A DNA stretch of 64,000 nucleotides from positions 1,674,001 to 1,738,000 of the forward strand of contig NZ_CP012549.1 in assembly GCF_025319965.1 (NCBI RefSeq). Direction: 5' to 3'. Shown here piece by piece: positions 31,228-40,404 of the stretch; position 1 is the stretch's first letter; every line of letters begins with the position of its first letter. Made by a program: the position numbers and the translations under genes. Under the pieces are notes generated by a model. That model saw only the letters and a program-made list of their open reading frames with translations. It had not been told where the DNA came from and did no database searches. This DNA is from Campylobacter sp. RM16187. GTDB taxonomy: Bacteria; Campylobacterota; Campylobacteria; Campylobacterales; Campylobacteraceae.

Positions 31228-32856
31228 CTACCAAAAATACCTATCATTAAAAATATCGCTTTTATTTCCAATATCAGGCAAATCTCGCCCACCAAGCAAA
31301 AGCTCAATAGCAAGTTTTCTATTGTCCAAATACCATAACGCATCTTGAGCTGTATGTAAGATATTTTCAAAACTGACACACTTATCACGCTTGAGCTTAA
31401 GACACTCCAAGCCCATGTTTTCTTGTTTGCACCTTAAGAAATTCTCAGCCAATACACCATATTTAATAAAACTATCTTTGTCTAAATTCTCAAAGACGTT
31501 TTTGCATGCCTGCTCTAAAAACTCCGTGGCAATCTTGTAAATTAAATTAAGACTACACTCTAATTCTTTGTGATTTTTATGCTCTTTTAAAAGCTCAACT
31601 ATCATTTGACAAAGTGACTTTGCTGCATTAAAATCCAAAAAATCATTAGCTAAAATTTCGGTCGCTTCCACCAGCTCCTCATATTCCGCTTTTAAAGCCC
31701 TATTTAAAACCATCCGCTTTATCCAAAGACTTTTTCCAAATATATGAGTTAAAGTTGATAAAAAATATACATTTTTATTTTTAGATATTTTCTTTGCTAT
31801 TTTCTCCGCCAAATCCAGCTCATCAAAATCGCAGATTAAAATTTCAAGCAAATCTTCGACATCACTAAAAACTCCATCAAAGTCTAGTTTGAAAGATAAA
31901 TTTAGCATTTCATAAGCCCTATTCTTGTCAAGTTTAGCCATCTTTTTTATAATTTTTGATATTTCGTAGCTTGAGCTAAAGACACTTTTGTTCATATAGA
32001 GCTCAAAAGCACGTTCTAAAAGCTCAATTTTATTCTCACAAAAATCAGAAAGCTTTAAAAAATCACCAGAATTTTTGGCAATTTTCATCCCTTTTTGTAT
32101 CGTGATTTGTTTGATTTGGGGTAGTTCTTTAAAAAGCCCAAAAAGTCCTTCAAGCATATAAAAACTATCTTGTTTTTCTATCTTTTTTGGTAAATTTAGA
32201 GCTAGCCAAGCATGTGAAACAAGTCCTAGCTTCAGCCCTTTTTTAAGAACTTTCCTACTAAAAAGTAAATCTTCATGGCTTAAAGCTTTTTGATAAAGCG
32301 ACCTAGCAATATGGTATTTTCTTAATGTGTATGCCTTTATTGCCATTTTGTAATAAAAGTAACCATATCCTGCATCATGTTGAAGTGCATCTATAAAAAG
32401 CTTTTCTACTTCATCGCCAATAATCAATCCTATTTTGGCAAAATTGAGCATATTGTAGTAACAGTTTTCATCTTTTATATTTGACTTTGCTAGATCAAAA
32501 AGTTTTTTACACCAAGCAATATCTTTCCAAAATTTATGCACCCTAATAGCTAAAAATGCAAAGTCAGCTCCGCTTTGACACAAACTTTCCATAAAACAAA
32601 ATATTTTTTTAGCTAAATCTTTTTGCCCTTTTTCAATTAGCCTTGTTCCCACGTCATCCCAAACAAAGATACTGTGCCACCTACGCGAAAATGAAGCTGT
32701 GCAAAGCTGCAAAATCAGATCAAATTCATCAACAGTAATCCACTTACCGACCATTCCTTCGAGCACACGAAATGGTATATCTTTACCTAAAGAATAGTCT
32801 GCATAATAAAGTCTAGAGATCTTGTGAAGCTTATGTAGTTTTTCACAATTTGCCAT
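31228..32856 (-). CDS. Large helical-repeat protein, paralog of the 34826-33282 product
   Basis: 542 residues, AAGGATTTAAT before the ATG. Built of short amphipathic helices in tandem, TPR/Sel1-like in style. It shares clear blocks with the 514-residue neighbour: FVWDDVGTRL versus FLWDDLATMM, FAFLAIRVHK versus YAFLAIRINE, and CYYNMLNF versus CHYNMLNF, about 20 residues apart in both. No signal peptide, so cytoplasmic. Probably a protein-interaction scaffold. Followed by a 59-residue acidic protein. Confidence 0.7.
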   Translation of the reverse strand: MANCEKLHKLHKISRLYYADYSLGKDIPFRVLEGMVGKWITVDEFDLILQLCTASFSRRWHSIFVWDDVGTRLIEKGQKDLAKKIFCFMESLCQSGADFAFLAIRVHKFWKDIAWCKKLFDLAKSNIKDENCYYNMLNFAKIGLIIGDEVEKLFIDALQHDAGYGYFYYKMAIKAYTLRKYHIARSLYQKALSHEDLLFSRKVLKKGLKLGLVSHAWLALNLPKKIEKQDSFYMLEGLFGLFKELPQIKQITIQKGMKIAKNSGDFLKLSDFCENKIELLERAFELYMNKSVFSSSYEISKIIKKMAKLDKNRAYEMLNLSFKLDFDGVFSDVEDLLEILICDFDELDLAEKIAKKISKNKNVYFLSTLTHIFGKSLWIKRMVLNRALKAEYEELVEATEILANDFLDFNAAKSLCQMIVELLKEHKNHKELECSLNLIYKIATEFLEQACKNVFENLDKDSFIKYGVLAENFLRCKQENMGLECLKLKRDKCVSFENILHTAQDALWYLDNRKLAIELLLGGRDLPDIGNKSDIFNDRYFW

Positions 32857-32886
32857 ATTAAATCCTTAAAATCAATTATCAAATCT

Positions 32887-33219
32887 CTACAATCTTGTAT
32901 AATTATAAAAATTTTTCATTATTTTTGGATGTTTAAGTTTTTTAATGGCAGCTGATTCTATCTGCCTTACACGCTCACGACTCACTCCTCCAAGAGCAGC
33001 GCCTATCTCCTCGAGTGTGTATTCGCCACCGCCTTTTATCTTGGAGTTAAAAGCTATGTTTTTAACATTTAATACACTGACAATTCTTGATAGATCGCTA
33101 TTTATATGCTTTAGGGCAAATTTTTGACTTTGATCTAGATTTTGTTCATTTAGCAGGCTTTTTACTTTGTTTTTTAGCTCATTTGCTTCATCTAAAAGAT
33201 CTAAAATTACAGTTTTCAT
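32887..33219 (-). CDS. Orphan sigma-70 region-4-like protein
   Basis: 110 residues, AAAGGAATAAG before the ATG. Residues 1-60 are helical. Residues 67-98 (YTLEEIGAALGGVSRERVRQ, then IESAAIKKLKHP) match the region 4.2 helix-turn-helix of sigma-70 factors that binds the -35 element; regions 2 and 3 are missing. It could be a transcription regulator or a decayed sigma factor. It lies between two paralogous repeat-protein genes, 30 bases before one of them. Confidence 0.75.
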   Translation of the reverse strand: MKTVILDLLDEANELKNKVKSLLNEQNLDQSQKFALKHINSDLSRIVSVLNVKNIAFNSKIKGGGEYTLEEIGAALGGVSRERVRQIESAAIKKLKHPKIMKNFYNYTRL

Positions 33220-33281
33220 TCTTATTCCTTTATATAAAATTTTAATTGAATTTTTGAGGTTTTGTCAAACGCCTATTTAAT

Positions 33282-34826
33282 TTATCCATCAAACTTTAAA
33301 GCAATTTCAAGTGCACACTCGTCATCTTTTAAAATATCATGCACAAGCCTTGCAATATAGAGCCTATTATCATAATTTTGACACTTTTTAAGCTCTTTCT
33401 TTATACACTCTTTTGCCTTATCAATATCACCCAAATATCTAAAATATTCAGCTGCCCTAACTAATGAACAGTTAAAACCTAAAGCTTTTTCACAAGCAAG
33501 TCTTAAAATTTGCTCATCTGTTACGTTTTTATAAATTTGTCTAAGTATAAAATCCCAATCATCAGACCTTTTCATAAGCTTAACAGCCTTCAAATAAAGC
33601 TCATCGGCTGTTTCACAATCAAAAAACTCCTCTACTAAATAATCAGCTAACTCAATAAAATCCAAAGCATCTTTACACTTCTTTTCAAACATTCTATAAG
33701 GTTCCCTCATCCACTCACTATAGCCCATTAAACCCATAGCGACATTTGTCCTATGACTTAAATCTTCAAGATTTTTAGCTTCATTTATCCAAATTTGTAA
33801 TTTGCCTTTAACTAATTCACACTCACCAAAATACTTGATTAAAATTTTAGCCGTGAGTTCATTGAATCCTTTCTTTTGCTCTAAATTTTCTCTTACCATT
33901 TCAAATTCACCGCAATATTCACATAATGCGTCTAAAATAATCTCACTATCTTTAAATTTACTAAGCCCGTCAAGCAAAAAACTACGCGTAACGTCCTTTC
34001 CAAAGCACTCATATATAAATTGTGCAGCCTCGCTAAATTCACTTGGATAGTTAGCTATTTGCATTAGCTTTTTGGTTGCTAAGGCTCTTAAATTTTCGCC
34101 ATTTTGACTAAATTTGGCAAGCTCTAAAATATCTTTAAAGGCTTTAGTTTTATCAAGCCAGATATGCGCAAAATAAAGAGCAGTTTCTCGCTCAATAATA
34201 TCCTTGATGTTTTCTAAAAAATAAACTGGACAATATTTGCTGAGTTTTAAAGCTTTTAAGATATAACTTTTTGCAATAGAATAAAGCCCTAAAAAATCCA
34301 CAACACCATCAAGTCTATAAACCTCAAGTCCCATTTCGTAGTAAAAATGTGGATCATACTCACTATACGTTAATGCCTCTCTAGCCAAATTTATACTTTG
34401 TCGCTCGTCTAACACTCCAATTTCAATGAAATTTAGCATATTGTAATGACAGTTGTGAGTTTTTGTTGCTTTCTTACCAAACTCATAAAGTCTTTTACAC
34501 CACTCTTTATCTGCTAAAATTTCATTAATCCTAATAGCCAAAAACGCATAGTCATACCCGGTTTTACAATAACTTTGCATGATTTCAAGCATTTTTTTGG
34601 ATCCTGCCAAATCGCCATTTTTAGCCATCATAGTAGCTAAATCGTCCCACAAAAATAGATTGTGCCCACTTCTTAAGCCAATGTCTAAATATTGCTTAAC
34701 TACTCTACTAAAATCATTGCCAAGCTCTTTCTTTAAGTGTAAAATTGCCGGTTTTTCATCAATCTCATAATCTAAATAACGATATCTACAATGCGGACAA
34801 AGCAAGTGAAGTTTTTCTGTATTCAA
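33282..34826 (-). CDS. Large helical-repeat protein, paralog of the 32856-31228 product
   Basis: 514 residues. The start is TTG at 34826, supported by AAAAAGGCTTAAA upstream; no ATG fits. The N-terminus has a CPHC pair (LHLLCPHCRYRYLDYE) that the paralog lacks. The body is tandem short helices sharing blocks FLWDDL, YAFLAIRINE and CHYNMLNF with the 542-residue neighbour. Cytoplasmic; function unknown. Confidence 0.7.
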   Translation of the reverse strand: MNTEKLHLLCPHCRYRYLDYEIDEKPAILHLKKELGNDFSRVVKQYLDIGLRSGHNLFLWDDLATMMAKNGDLAGSKKMLEIMQSYCKTGYDYAFLAIRINEILADKEWCKRLYEFGKKATKTHNCHYNMLNFIEIGVLDERQSINLAREALTYSEYDPHFYYEMGLEVYRLDGVVDFLGLYSIAKSYILKALKLSKYCPVYFLENIKDIIERETALYFAHIWLDKTKAFKDILELAKFSQNGENLRALATKKLMQIANYPSEFSEAAQFIYECFGKDVTRSFLLDGLSKFKDSEIILDALCEYCGEFEMVRENLEQKKGFNELTAKILIKYFGECELVKGKLQIWINEAKNLEDLSHRTNVAMGLMGYSEWMREPYRMFEKKCKDALDFIELADYLVEEFFDCETADELYLKAVKLMKRSDDWDFILRQIYKNVTDEQILRLACEKALGFNCSLVRAAEYFRYLGDIDKAKECIKKELKKCQNYDNRLYIARLVHDILKDDECALEIALKFDG

Positions 34827-34949
34827 TTTAAGCCTTTTTGGAGTTTATATCTGTACATACAAATTTGGCTTAGTAAAATTTTAGGGGATTTACTAAATTT
34901 TCTAAAAATTTATGCAATTATGTATAGATTTGTAACATTTTTATTCATT

Positions 34950-35720
34950 TTACATATCAATAGTTACCAAAGAACTACTTTTTGGTTCAATCTCGTCTTT
35001 AATCTCTGGTAAATATTGAGAGATTAATTTTAAAGTTGGGCTAAATTGTTTTACTATTATTTTAAATAAATCTATTGCTTTGTTTTTAAAGCTATCAAGG
35101 AGGCTTATTTGTGATTTTAGCTCCTTATTTTCATTCCTTATTTTTGAATTTTGCTCTGAGATATTTTGTATGTTTTCAAATAACTCATCCAATTGATTTT
35201 GCTGATGATGAATTATTTCGCTTTGATTGTTTATAGTATACTGATTTTCATAGATTATGTTTTCTAGATTTTGTATCTCATTTTGTTTTGCGATTATTGC
35301 TTGATCTTTCTGCTTATATTTATGTATTTGCTCTTGCAATTTTTTGTCTAGGTCACTGTTTTCTATTTTTAATATTTGATTTTCTTTTACAAGCAAAACA
35401 ACATCTTTAGTTGCATCCATAATTTCTTTTTGCTGATTGTTTTGCTCTGTCAACTGCTTAATTTGTGTAGCTTTCATAGTTATTTCTTGAGTCAAATTTG
35501 ATATTGTTACAGATTGTTCTTTGGCAGTATTATGAATATTTGACAAATTCTGCTTTAAAGATTTATTTTCTATTTTTAGCTCATCATTTTCACTCACAAT
35601 AGCTAAATTTTGAGTTTTTATTTTATCTAGATCTAACAATTCTTTCGTTAATTGCTCAACTTTTTCATATAATTTTAAATCTGAATAAAGGTAAATTTTA
35701 TCTGCAAATTCTTCCCTCAC
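34950..35720 (-). CDS. Long coiled-coil protein
   Basis: 256 residues from GTG at 35720, which overlaps the stop of an upstream remnant (GTGA). Residues 30-205 are an almost continuous Gln/Asn/Ile-rich coiled coil. The C-terminus includes PTLKLISQYLPEIKDEIEPK. No membrane segment. Function unknown; it may once have been coupled to the lost upstream gene. Confidence 0.6.
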   Translation of the reverse strand: MREEFADKIYLYSDLKLYEKVEQLTKELLDLDKIKTQNLAIVSENDELKIENKSLKQNLSNIHNTAKEQSVTISNLTQEITMKATQIKQLTEQNNQQKEIMDATKDVVLLVKENQILKIENSDLDKKLQEQIHKYKQKDQAIIAKQNEIQNLENIIYENQYTINNQSEIIHHQQNQLDELFENIQNISEQNSKIRNENKELKSQISLLDSFKNKAIDLFKIIVKQFSPTLKLISQYLPEIKDEIEPKSSSLVTIDM

Positions 35721-35863
35721 ATATTAAACATCTGATGACAATATGGCAAATTCACCAACTTATGAATTAAATTAGGTTTTGTATCTAATGCTTCAATAAA
35801 TTTGGCTATATCTTGTTTTTTAGCTATGTAACCTCTAATACCAATCAGTGAAATATTAGAAAG
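35717..35863 (-). pseudogene. C-terminal gene remnant
   Basis: An open frame of 48 codons (NISLIGIRGYIAKKQDIAKF, then IEALDTKPNLIHKL) ends in TGA overlapping the coiled-coil gene start. It has no start codon and is closed upstream by TGA at 35866-35864, so it is probably the tail of a truncated gene. Confidence 0.4.
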
Positions 35864-35930
35864 TCATGATGTAGAATTTAAAAATCAAACTAAAGTAGTA
35901 AAAAGTAATCTACCTGATTTATAGTGCCAA

Positions 35931-35966
35931 ATAAACACTCCGATCTTATAAGCCCGGAGTGTTTAT
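35931..35966. terminator. Strong hairpin terminator between adhesin and coiled-coil genes
   Basis: ATAAACACTCCG (35931-35942) pairs perfectly with CGGAGTGTTTAT (35955-35966), loop 12. On the minus strand the hairpin ends in TTTATTT, fitting a terminator for the adhesin gene. A second imperfect hairpin lies at 36004-36034, nearer the stop. Confidence 0.65.
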
Positions 35967-36053
35967 GAAACTCTCTTATGCTTCGCAATAAGACTAAAAC
36001 AACCCATCTCTATTGTATGTTTTCAACAAGAGAGATAGAATAATTGTCCGTTA

Positions 36054-39000
36054 TTAGCCGTTAGTTAAACCTTTAGTGTCTATATCGTTATCTATAATTA
36101 TAGATACTGTATTTGTACTGTTAGTGTATGTAGTGTTTCCATCAATAGTGGCTCCAGTACTCCATTTACTGCCATCGGAATCTTTTACCGAGTCATCACT
36201 ACCACCTTTTATAGTAAGTGTTTCATCACCATTGGACTTATCTATATCTAAAACATCTTTCGCAGTTATATTTAGCTTTGCGCCATCCACTTGAGTTAGA
36301 TCAATGGATTTTATATTCTCATCCACTGATTTTATATTTGATAAGTCGATAGTCTTACTGCCTTCCATACTATCTATAATTAGATTTCCGCCATTATTAG
36401 TAATAGTAGTATCATCGCCGGCGCTTCCTTCTGTCTGACCTGTTATATTTGATTTGTTGTCTGTAATTATAATATCATCACCGCCCCCTGCGTCAATACC
36501 GCCTTTAATTGTCGAATCTTTTATTCCTATAGTATCGTTTCCTTGTTTAGAATCAATTCCATCTCCCAAAATGGCGGCTTTATTTTGCTCTTCAAATTTA
36601 GAGTTACCTACTGTGGAATTTTCTACTTTGACAGTATCATTACCGCCTCCTCCTTCAATACCGCCTTGAATAATGGAATTATTTTTTATCTCTATTGTAT
36701 CGTCTCCATCATTGAAATTACTTCCATCTCCTAAGACGACAGAACTGGTCTCATCTTTAAATTTAGGGTTTGCTCCTATTTTAGAATTATCTATTACTAT
36801 AGTATCCTTACCGCCTTCTCCCAATATTTTAAATCCTACTGTAGAATCTTTAACCGTAATCTTAGAATCCGAATAATGTCCCGCATATATAGTGCCATGC
36901 ACAGTAGACTTATCTAAGGTTATCTCCCTATCTCCCAGTCCGTTTAAGTCTATCGTTTTATTAACTGTTGAATTTTTTATAGTTACATTTACATTTCCTG
37001 CGAAATCATGATTATCAGTAGTATCTCCTTTTTCAATAATCTCTCGCTCTATTCCGCTTCTGACGTGACCTTCTACTATAGTTCCGCCGGATATGTCTAC
37101 TTTTCCTGCTCCTTTGCCGGCTTCTACGTTTCCTTTTACAGCGGCTTTATCTAGAGTTATTTCATCATCTCCTTCTCTACCATAGATATTTTTTTCCACA
37201 GTAGCATTGTTTACGATTATAGTATCCTTACCGTCTCCACTATTTATATTACCTGCGACACTTCCTTTGTTTGTAATATTTATTGTATCATCGCCTGCGT
37301 TAGTAAATATATTTCCTTTTACCTCAGTGCTAGCACCGTCTACATTTACAGTATCTTCTCCGTCTCCGGTATTAATATCCTTAAGTACTTTAGCACCGTT
37401 TTTTAGAATTACTTTATCATCTCCTGTTCCTGTAGATACGAAATCTACCGATACATTGTCTATTGTAATATCGTCACTATTATCGCCGCCAAATACTCTC
37501 GGAGGAGTTTGTCCATCCTCCAATACCACTACTTTTTTGCCTGTATATTCGGCATTATCTTTATTGGCTTCATTTGTTACAACAAGATCTTTTGCATCAT
37601 CAGAACCAATGATTAGTGTTTTATCATTATTTATATACCAGCCATCTTCTAAAGTAAATTCTCCACTAGGAACCTTTAAATAAGCTTTATTAAACTCTGT
37701 TTGATTCTCGCCTTTTTTTACTATTTTTGTTTCTAGTTCAAAGTCTGACTGAAGTTTATTAGTAAGCCAAGGAGATAAATTTGATTTATCGCTTACATTA
37801 AAATTACCATCTGCTGCTACAGAACTTGACTTATCTTTATCAAATTCGCTATTTAAAGCTTCAAAATAATTAGTAGTACTACCTCCTATAGTCACTGTAG
37901 AGTTATCAGCCAAAGTTGAGCCCTCTATATTAGCCTTATTATCAGTTGATACCGAATCGGCATTATATTTTGACATCTCTCGTACATAAACAGAAGATGG
38001 CAATTCGATCTCTGTTACTGGCTCTGGAGTAGTCATATCTACTGCAATATTTCCGTTTGCAGTACCACCTGTATTTCCGTTTTGATCCTGTATGGTAGCG
38101 GTTACAGATGATGTTTTACCATCTTGTACAGGAACTGTTACTTCTACGCCGTTAGCTATATTGTCCGGAGTTAATGGAATATCTTGTGAAACAGGGTTTC
38201 CGTCAGGTCCTGTTACGGTTACTTTTAACGTATCGCCAGGTTTAGCGTCGGCAGGAATTGTAATTTTTGCTGTTGTGTTATCAGGATCGGTTGAATTTTC
38301 ACCAGATGATAATGTTCCGTTACTGTTTGCATCCTCAGGGAATGTAATTTCAGGTGTTGGTATGCCAACTACTGCAATATTTCCGTTTGCAGTACCACCT
38401 GTATTTCCGTTTTGATCCTGTATGGTAGCGGTTACAGATGATGTTTTACCATCTTGTACAGGAACTGTTACTTCTACGCCGTTAGCTATATTGTCCGGAG
38501 TTAATGGAATATCTTGTGAAACAGGGTTTCCGTCAGGTCCTGTTACGGTTACTTTTAACGTATCGCCAGGTTTAGCGTCGGCAGGAATTGTAATTTTTGC
38601 TGTTGTGTTATCAGGATCGGTTGAATTTTCACCAGATGATAATGTTCCGTTACTGTTTGCATCCTCAGGGAATGTAATTGTTGGAGCGGAAGGAGCTGGT
38701 TGATTTGGTCCCGGTTGTGGTTGCGGTTGCGGTTGTGGTTGCGGTTGTGGTTGTGGTTGCGGTTGTGGTTGTGGTTGCGGTTGTGGTTGCGGTTGCGGTT
38801 GTGGTTGTGGTTGCGGTTGTGGTTGCGGTTGCGGTTGTGGTTGCGGTTGTGGTTGCGGTTGCGGTTGTGGTTGCGGTTGTGGATCAGGATTCAATTCTAA
38901 AGCATTCGAAATAGGGCTAGAGTTTACACCTGATATATTTGTAGCTGATTGTGAAATATTACTTAAATTTCCAAAACCTTCAAATACATTGCTTATATGT

Positions 39001-39386
39001 CCAGAATCTGTAAAACTAGTTCCTCCTAGACTAGTTCCTTCTAGACCGGCAGAGCCTCCTCCACCGCCTGCCGCAGTAGCTTCTAAATCTTGTAGTCCTT
39101 GTCCTTCCAGTATAGATTTTTGTAAATCATTTATGTCTGCCAATACATTGCTGCTAGAACCGGAATCTATCAAAGATTGATCTAAAACAATCTCATCATT
39201 ACCTAGTATAGTTATGTCTACACCATTTTTACTAGTAATAATAACTTTTGCATCAGGAGATAGAGTCACAACTTTTTCTCCAACCATTAATTCATCACCT
39301 ACTTTAAGAACTCTTTCATTACCAAAAGAATCTATTGCAACAACATTTCCGAATAGTTGCTTTACAACGCCTACTAAATTTGACAT
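36054..39386 (-). CDS. LapA-type large surface adhesin (type I secretion substrate)
   Basis: 1110 residues from the second ATG (39386), which has AAAAAGGATGAAC correctly spaced. The N-terminal 100 residues are a LapA/BapA retention module (GNVVAIDSFGNERVLKVGDE). TAAG at about residues 104-107, followed by a Gly run, is the motif cut by LapG in Pseudomonas. Next come a Pro-Gln tract, two near-identical 110-residue Ig-like repeats, and a long region of GDGxDTI/GDDxI repeats suggesting a beta-solenoid. The C-terminus (SIDLTQVDGAKLNITAKDVL) matches LapA-like type I secretion signals. No ABC exporter, LapD or LapG gene is in the window. Likely role: attachment and biofilm. Confidence 0.8.
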   Translation of the reverse strand: MSNLVGVVKQLFGNVVAIDSFGNERVLKVGDELMVGEKVVTLSPDAKVIITSKNGVDITILGNDEIVLDQSLIDSGSSSNVLADINDLQKSILEGQGLQDLEATAAGGGGGSAGLEGTSLGGTSFTDSGHISNVFEGFGNLSNISQSATNISGVNSSPISNALELNPDPQPQPQPQPQPQPQPQPQPQPQPQPQPQPQPQPQPQPQPQPQPQPQPQPQPQPQPQPGPNQPAPSAPTITFPEDANSNGTLSSGENSTDPDNTTAKITIPADAKPGDTLKVTVTGPDGNPVSQDIPLTPDNIANGVEVTVPVQDGKTSSVTATIQDQNGNTGGTANGNIAVVGIPTPEITFPEDANSNGTLSSGENSTDPDNTTAKITIPADAKPGDTLKVTVTGPDGNPVSQDIPLTPDNIANGVEVTVPVQDGKTSSVTATIQDQNGNTGGTANGNIAVDMTTPEPVTEIELPSSVYVREMSKYNADSVSTDNKANIEGSTLADNSTVTIGGSTTNYFEALNSEFDKDKSSSVAADGNFNVSDKSNLSPWLTNKLQSDFELETKIVKKGENQTEFNKAYLKVPSGEFTLEDGWYINNDKTLIIGSDDAKDLVVTNEANKDNAEYTGKKVVVLEDGQTPPRVFGGDNSDDITIDNVSVDFVSTGTGDDKVILKNGAKVLKDINTGDGEDTVNVDGASTEVKGNIFTNAGDDTINITNKGSVAGNINSGDGKDTIIVNNATVEKNIYGREGDDEITLDKAAVKGNVEAGKGAGKVDISGGTIVEGHVRSGIEREIIEKGDTTDNHDFAGNVNVTIKNSTVNKTIDLNGLGDREITLDKSTVHGTIYAGHYSDSKITVKDSTVGFKILGEGGKDTIVIDNSKIGANPKFKDETSSVVLGDGSNFNDGDDTIEIKNNSIIQGGIEGGGGNDTVKVENSTVGNSKFEEQNKAAILGDGIDSKQGNDTIGIKDSTIKGGIDAGGGDDIIITDNKSNITGQTEGSAGDDTTITNNGGNLIIDSMEGSKTIDLSNIKSVDENIKSIDLTQVDGAKLNITAKDVLDIDKSNGDETLTIKGGSDDSVKDSDGSKWSTGATIDGNTTYTNSTNTVSIIIDNDIDTKGLTNG
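38041..38679. repeat. Tandem 330-bp repeat inside the adhesin gene
   Basis: 38041-38349 and 38371-38679 look identical by eye over about 309 bp, with a period of 330 bp (110 codons). Each unit encodes one Ig-like domain (ITFPEDANSNGTLSSGENST and onward). Identity at DNA level implies recent duplication or gene conversion. Confidence 0.8.
38713..38882. repeat. Pro-Gln hexanucleotide repeat tract in the adhesin gene
   Basis: About 170 bp of GGTTGY units on the plus strand, encoding an uninterrupted (Pro-Gln)n linker on the minus strand. Six-base units keep the frame when copies are lost or gained. The linker would act as a stiff spacer between the retention module and the Ig repeats. Confidence 0.85.
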
Positions 39387-39538
39387 GTTCATCCTTTTTA
39401 AAATTTATTTTGAACGAATTATATCAATAAAAATAATATTAGTATATTGTACTTAGGTACAATATGAATGTAATATATTAAAATTTTTTAAAAATATACT
39501 TACAACAAATCATATTATTACTCAAGTATAGATTTGAA

Positions 39539-39949
39539 TCAAAAATTTCTACTCCACTCTATCTTCTTGCCAAAGCCAAGTGCGTTGTTGGTAAATTTTA
39601 TCCAGTTTAAATTTATAGCGTAAATTTGCGGATTCATAGCAAGAGCATAAGGAAATCGCTTAAAATAAATCTTACGCTCATCTTCGCTTGCTTTACTCAT
39701 CACGCCCTTAAACTGCACGCCTTTTATATTGCCCACTATCTTTGTATCAAGGGCTATCGTGCCCGCAACCTCACTTGAAATTTCAAGCGCTTTAATGTGA
39801 GTCGTTTTATCATCTCCTGCTACGATAAGGTTAAAATTTTCTCTATCAAAAGCATAAAAGCAGCTTGCCGAGTAGGGTTTAGCATCGCTTATAACCGCAA
39901 GGCTAAGCAGATGCATCTTGCTTATAAATTTTAAAATTCTCTCATCCAT
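39539..39949 (-). CDS. Pyridoxamine 5'-phosphate oxidase-like FMN-binding protein
   Basis: 136 residues from the ATG at 39949, which overlaps the upstream stop by one base (TAATG). HLLSLAVISDAKPYSASCFY, then FNLIVAGDDKTTHIKALEIS, and VQFKGVMSKASEDERKIYFK, fits the small split-barrel PNPOx-like family (YhbP type). Probably binds FMN or a related cofactor. Translationally coupled to a small membrane protein. Confidence 0.75.
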   Translation of the reverse strand: MDERILKFISKMHLLSLAVISDAKPYSASCFYAFDRENFNLIVAGDDKTTHIKALEISSEVAGTIALDTKIVGNIKGVQFKGVMSKASEDERKIYFKRFPYALAMNPQIYAINLNWIKFTNNALGFGKKIEWSRNF

Positions 39950-40320
39950 TAGCTTAAAAATCCCGCAAAAAATGCAGAAACTTGAGTGAAATTTAGCGTT
40001 ATGTAAGATACGATCAATATCCAAAAAGCAAGCAAAACAAGCTCAATTTTTAAGAAATTTCCCTCAAATTTTTTAAACGCTAAAGTTGCGGCCAGTCCGC
40101 CTAAAACGCCGCCGATTAACGAAAAATAGTGAATCGCGGAAGGCTTTACAAATTTAGGCAAAAGATCTTTAAAAAATAGCGCAAACATAACAAACGCAAG
40201 CGAATTTGCAAGCAGCAGATAATAAGCGATAACCGGAATTTGCGGATAGAATTTATGCAGGATAAAACTCAGACAAGTTATCGCAATAAGCGCAAAAACT
40301 CTCGCTCCAAAGCAGCACAT
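39949..40320 (-). CDS. Small membrane protein, DUF1294-like
   Basis: 123 residues with about four hydrophobic helices. The pattern ...FALFFKDLLPKFVKPSAIHY followed by SLIGGVLGGLAATLAFKK is that of DUF1294 proteins. AAAAAAGGCTTAAA precedes the ATG. Its stop overlaps the start of the PNPOx-like gene. Confidence 0.6.
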   Translation of the reverse strand: MCCFGARVFALIAITCLSFILHKFYPQIPVIAYYLLLANSLAFVMFALFFKDLLPKFVKPSAIHYFSLIGGVLGGLAATLAFKKFEGNFLKIELVLLAFWILIVSYITLNFTQVSAFFAGFLS

Positions 40321-40404
40321 TTTAAGCCTTTTTTGTTTAATTTTACAAAAATCGCTATTAAGTTTGGTTGAGATTTGACGATTTAAAAAACAAAAAGGAT
40401 TTTT

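Noticed and set aside
31218-31388. N-terminal extension of the small acidic protein into the repeat-protein gene
   Set aside because: It would overlap the upstream gene in another frame; the ATG at 31217 has its own ribosome site and correct operon spacing.
36076-38703. Several long open frames on the plus strand across the adhesin gene
   Set aside because: They mirror the Ser/Thr/Asp-rich repeats of the adhesin, have no family features and no ribosome sites.
38678-38914. Open plus-strand frames of repeated Val/Ala or Trp/Leu/Arg opposite the adhesin
   Set aside because: They are the antisense reading of the Pro-Gln hexamer tract; low-complexity repeats stay open in several frames and have no ribosome site.
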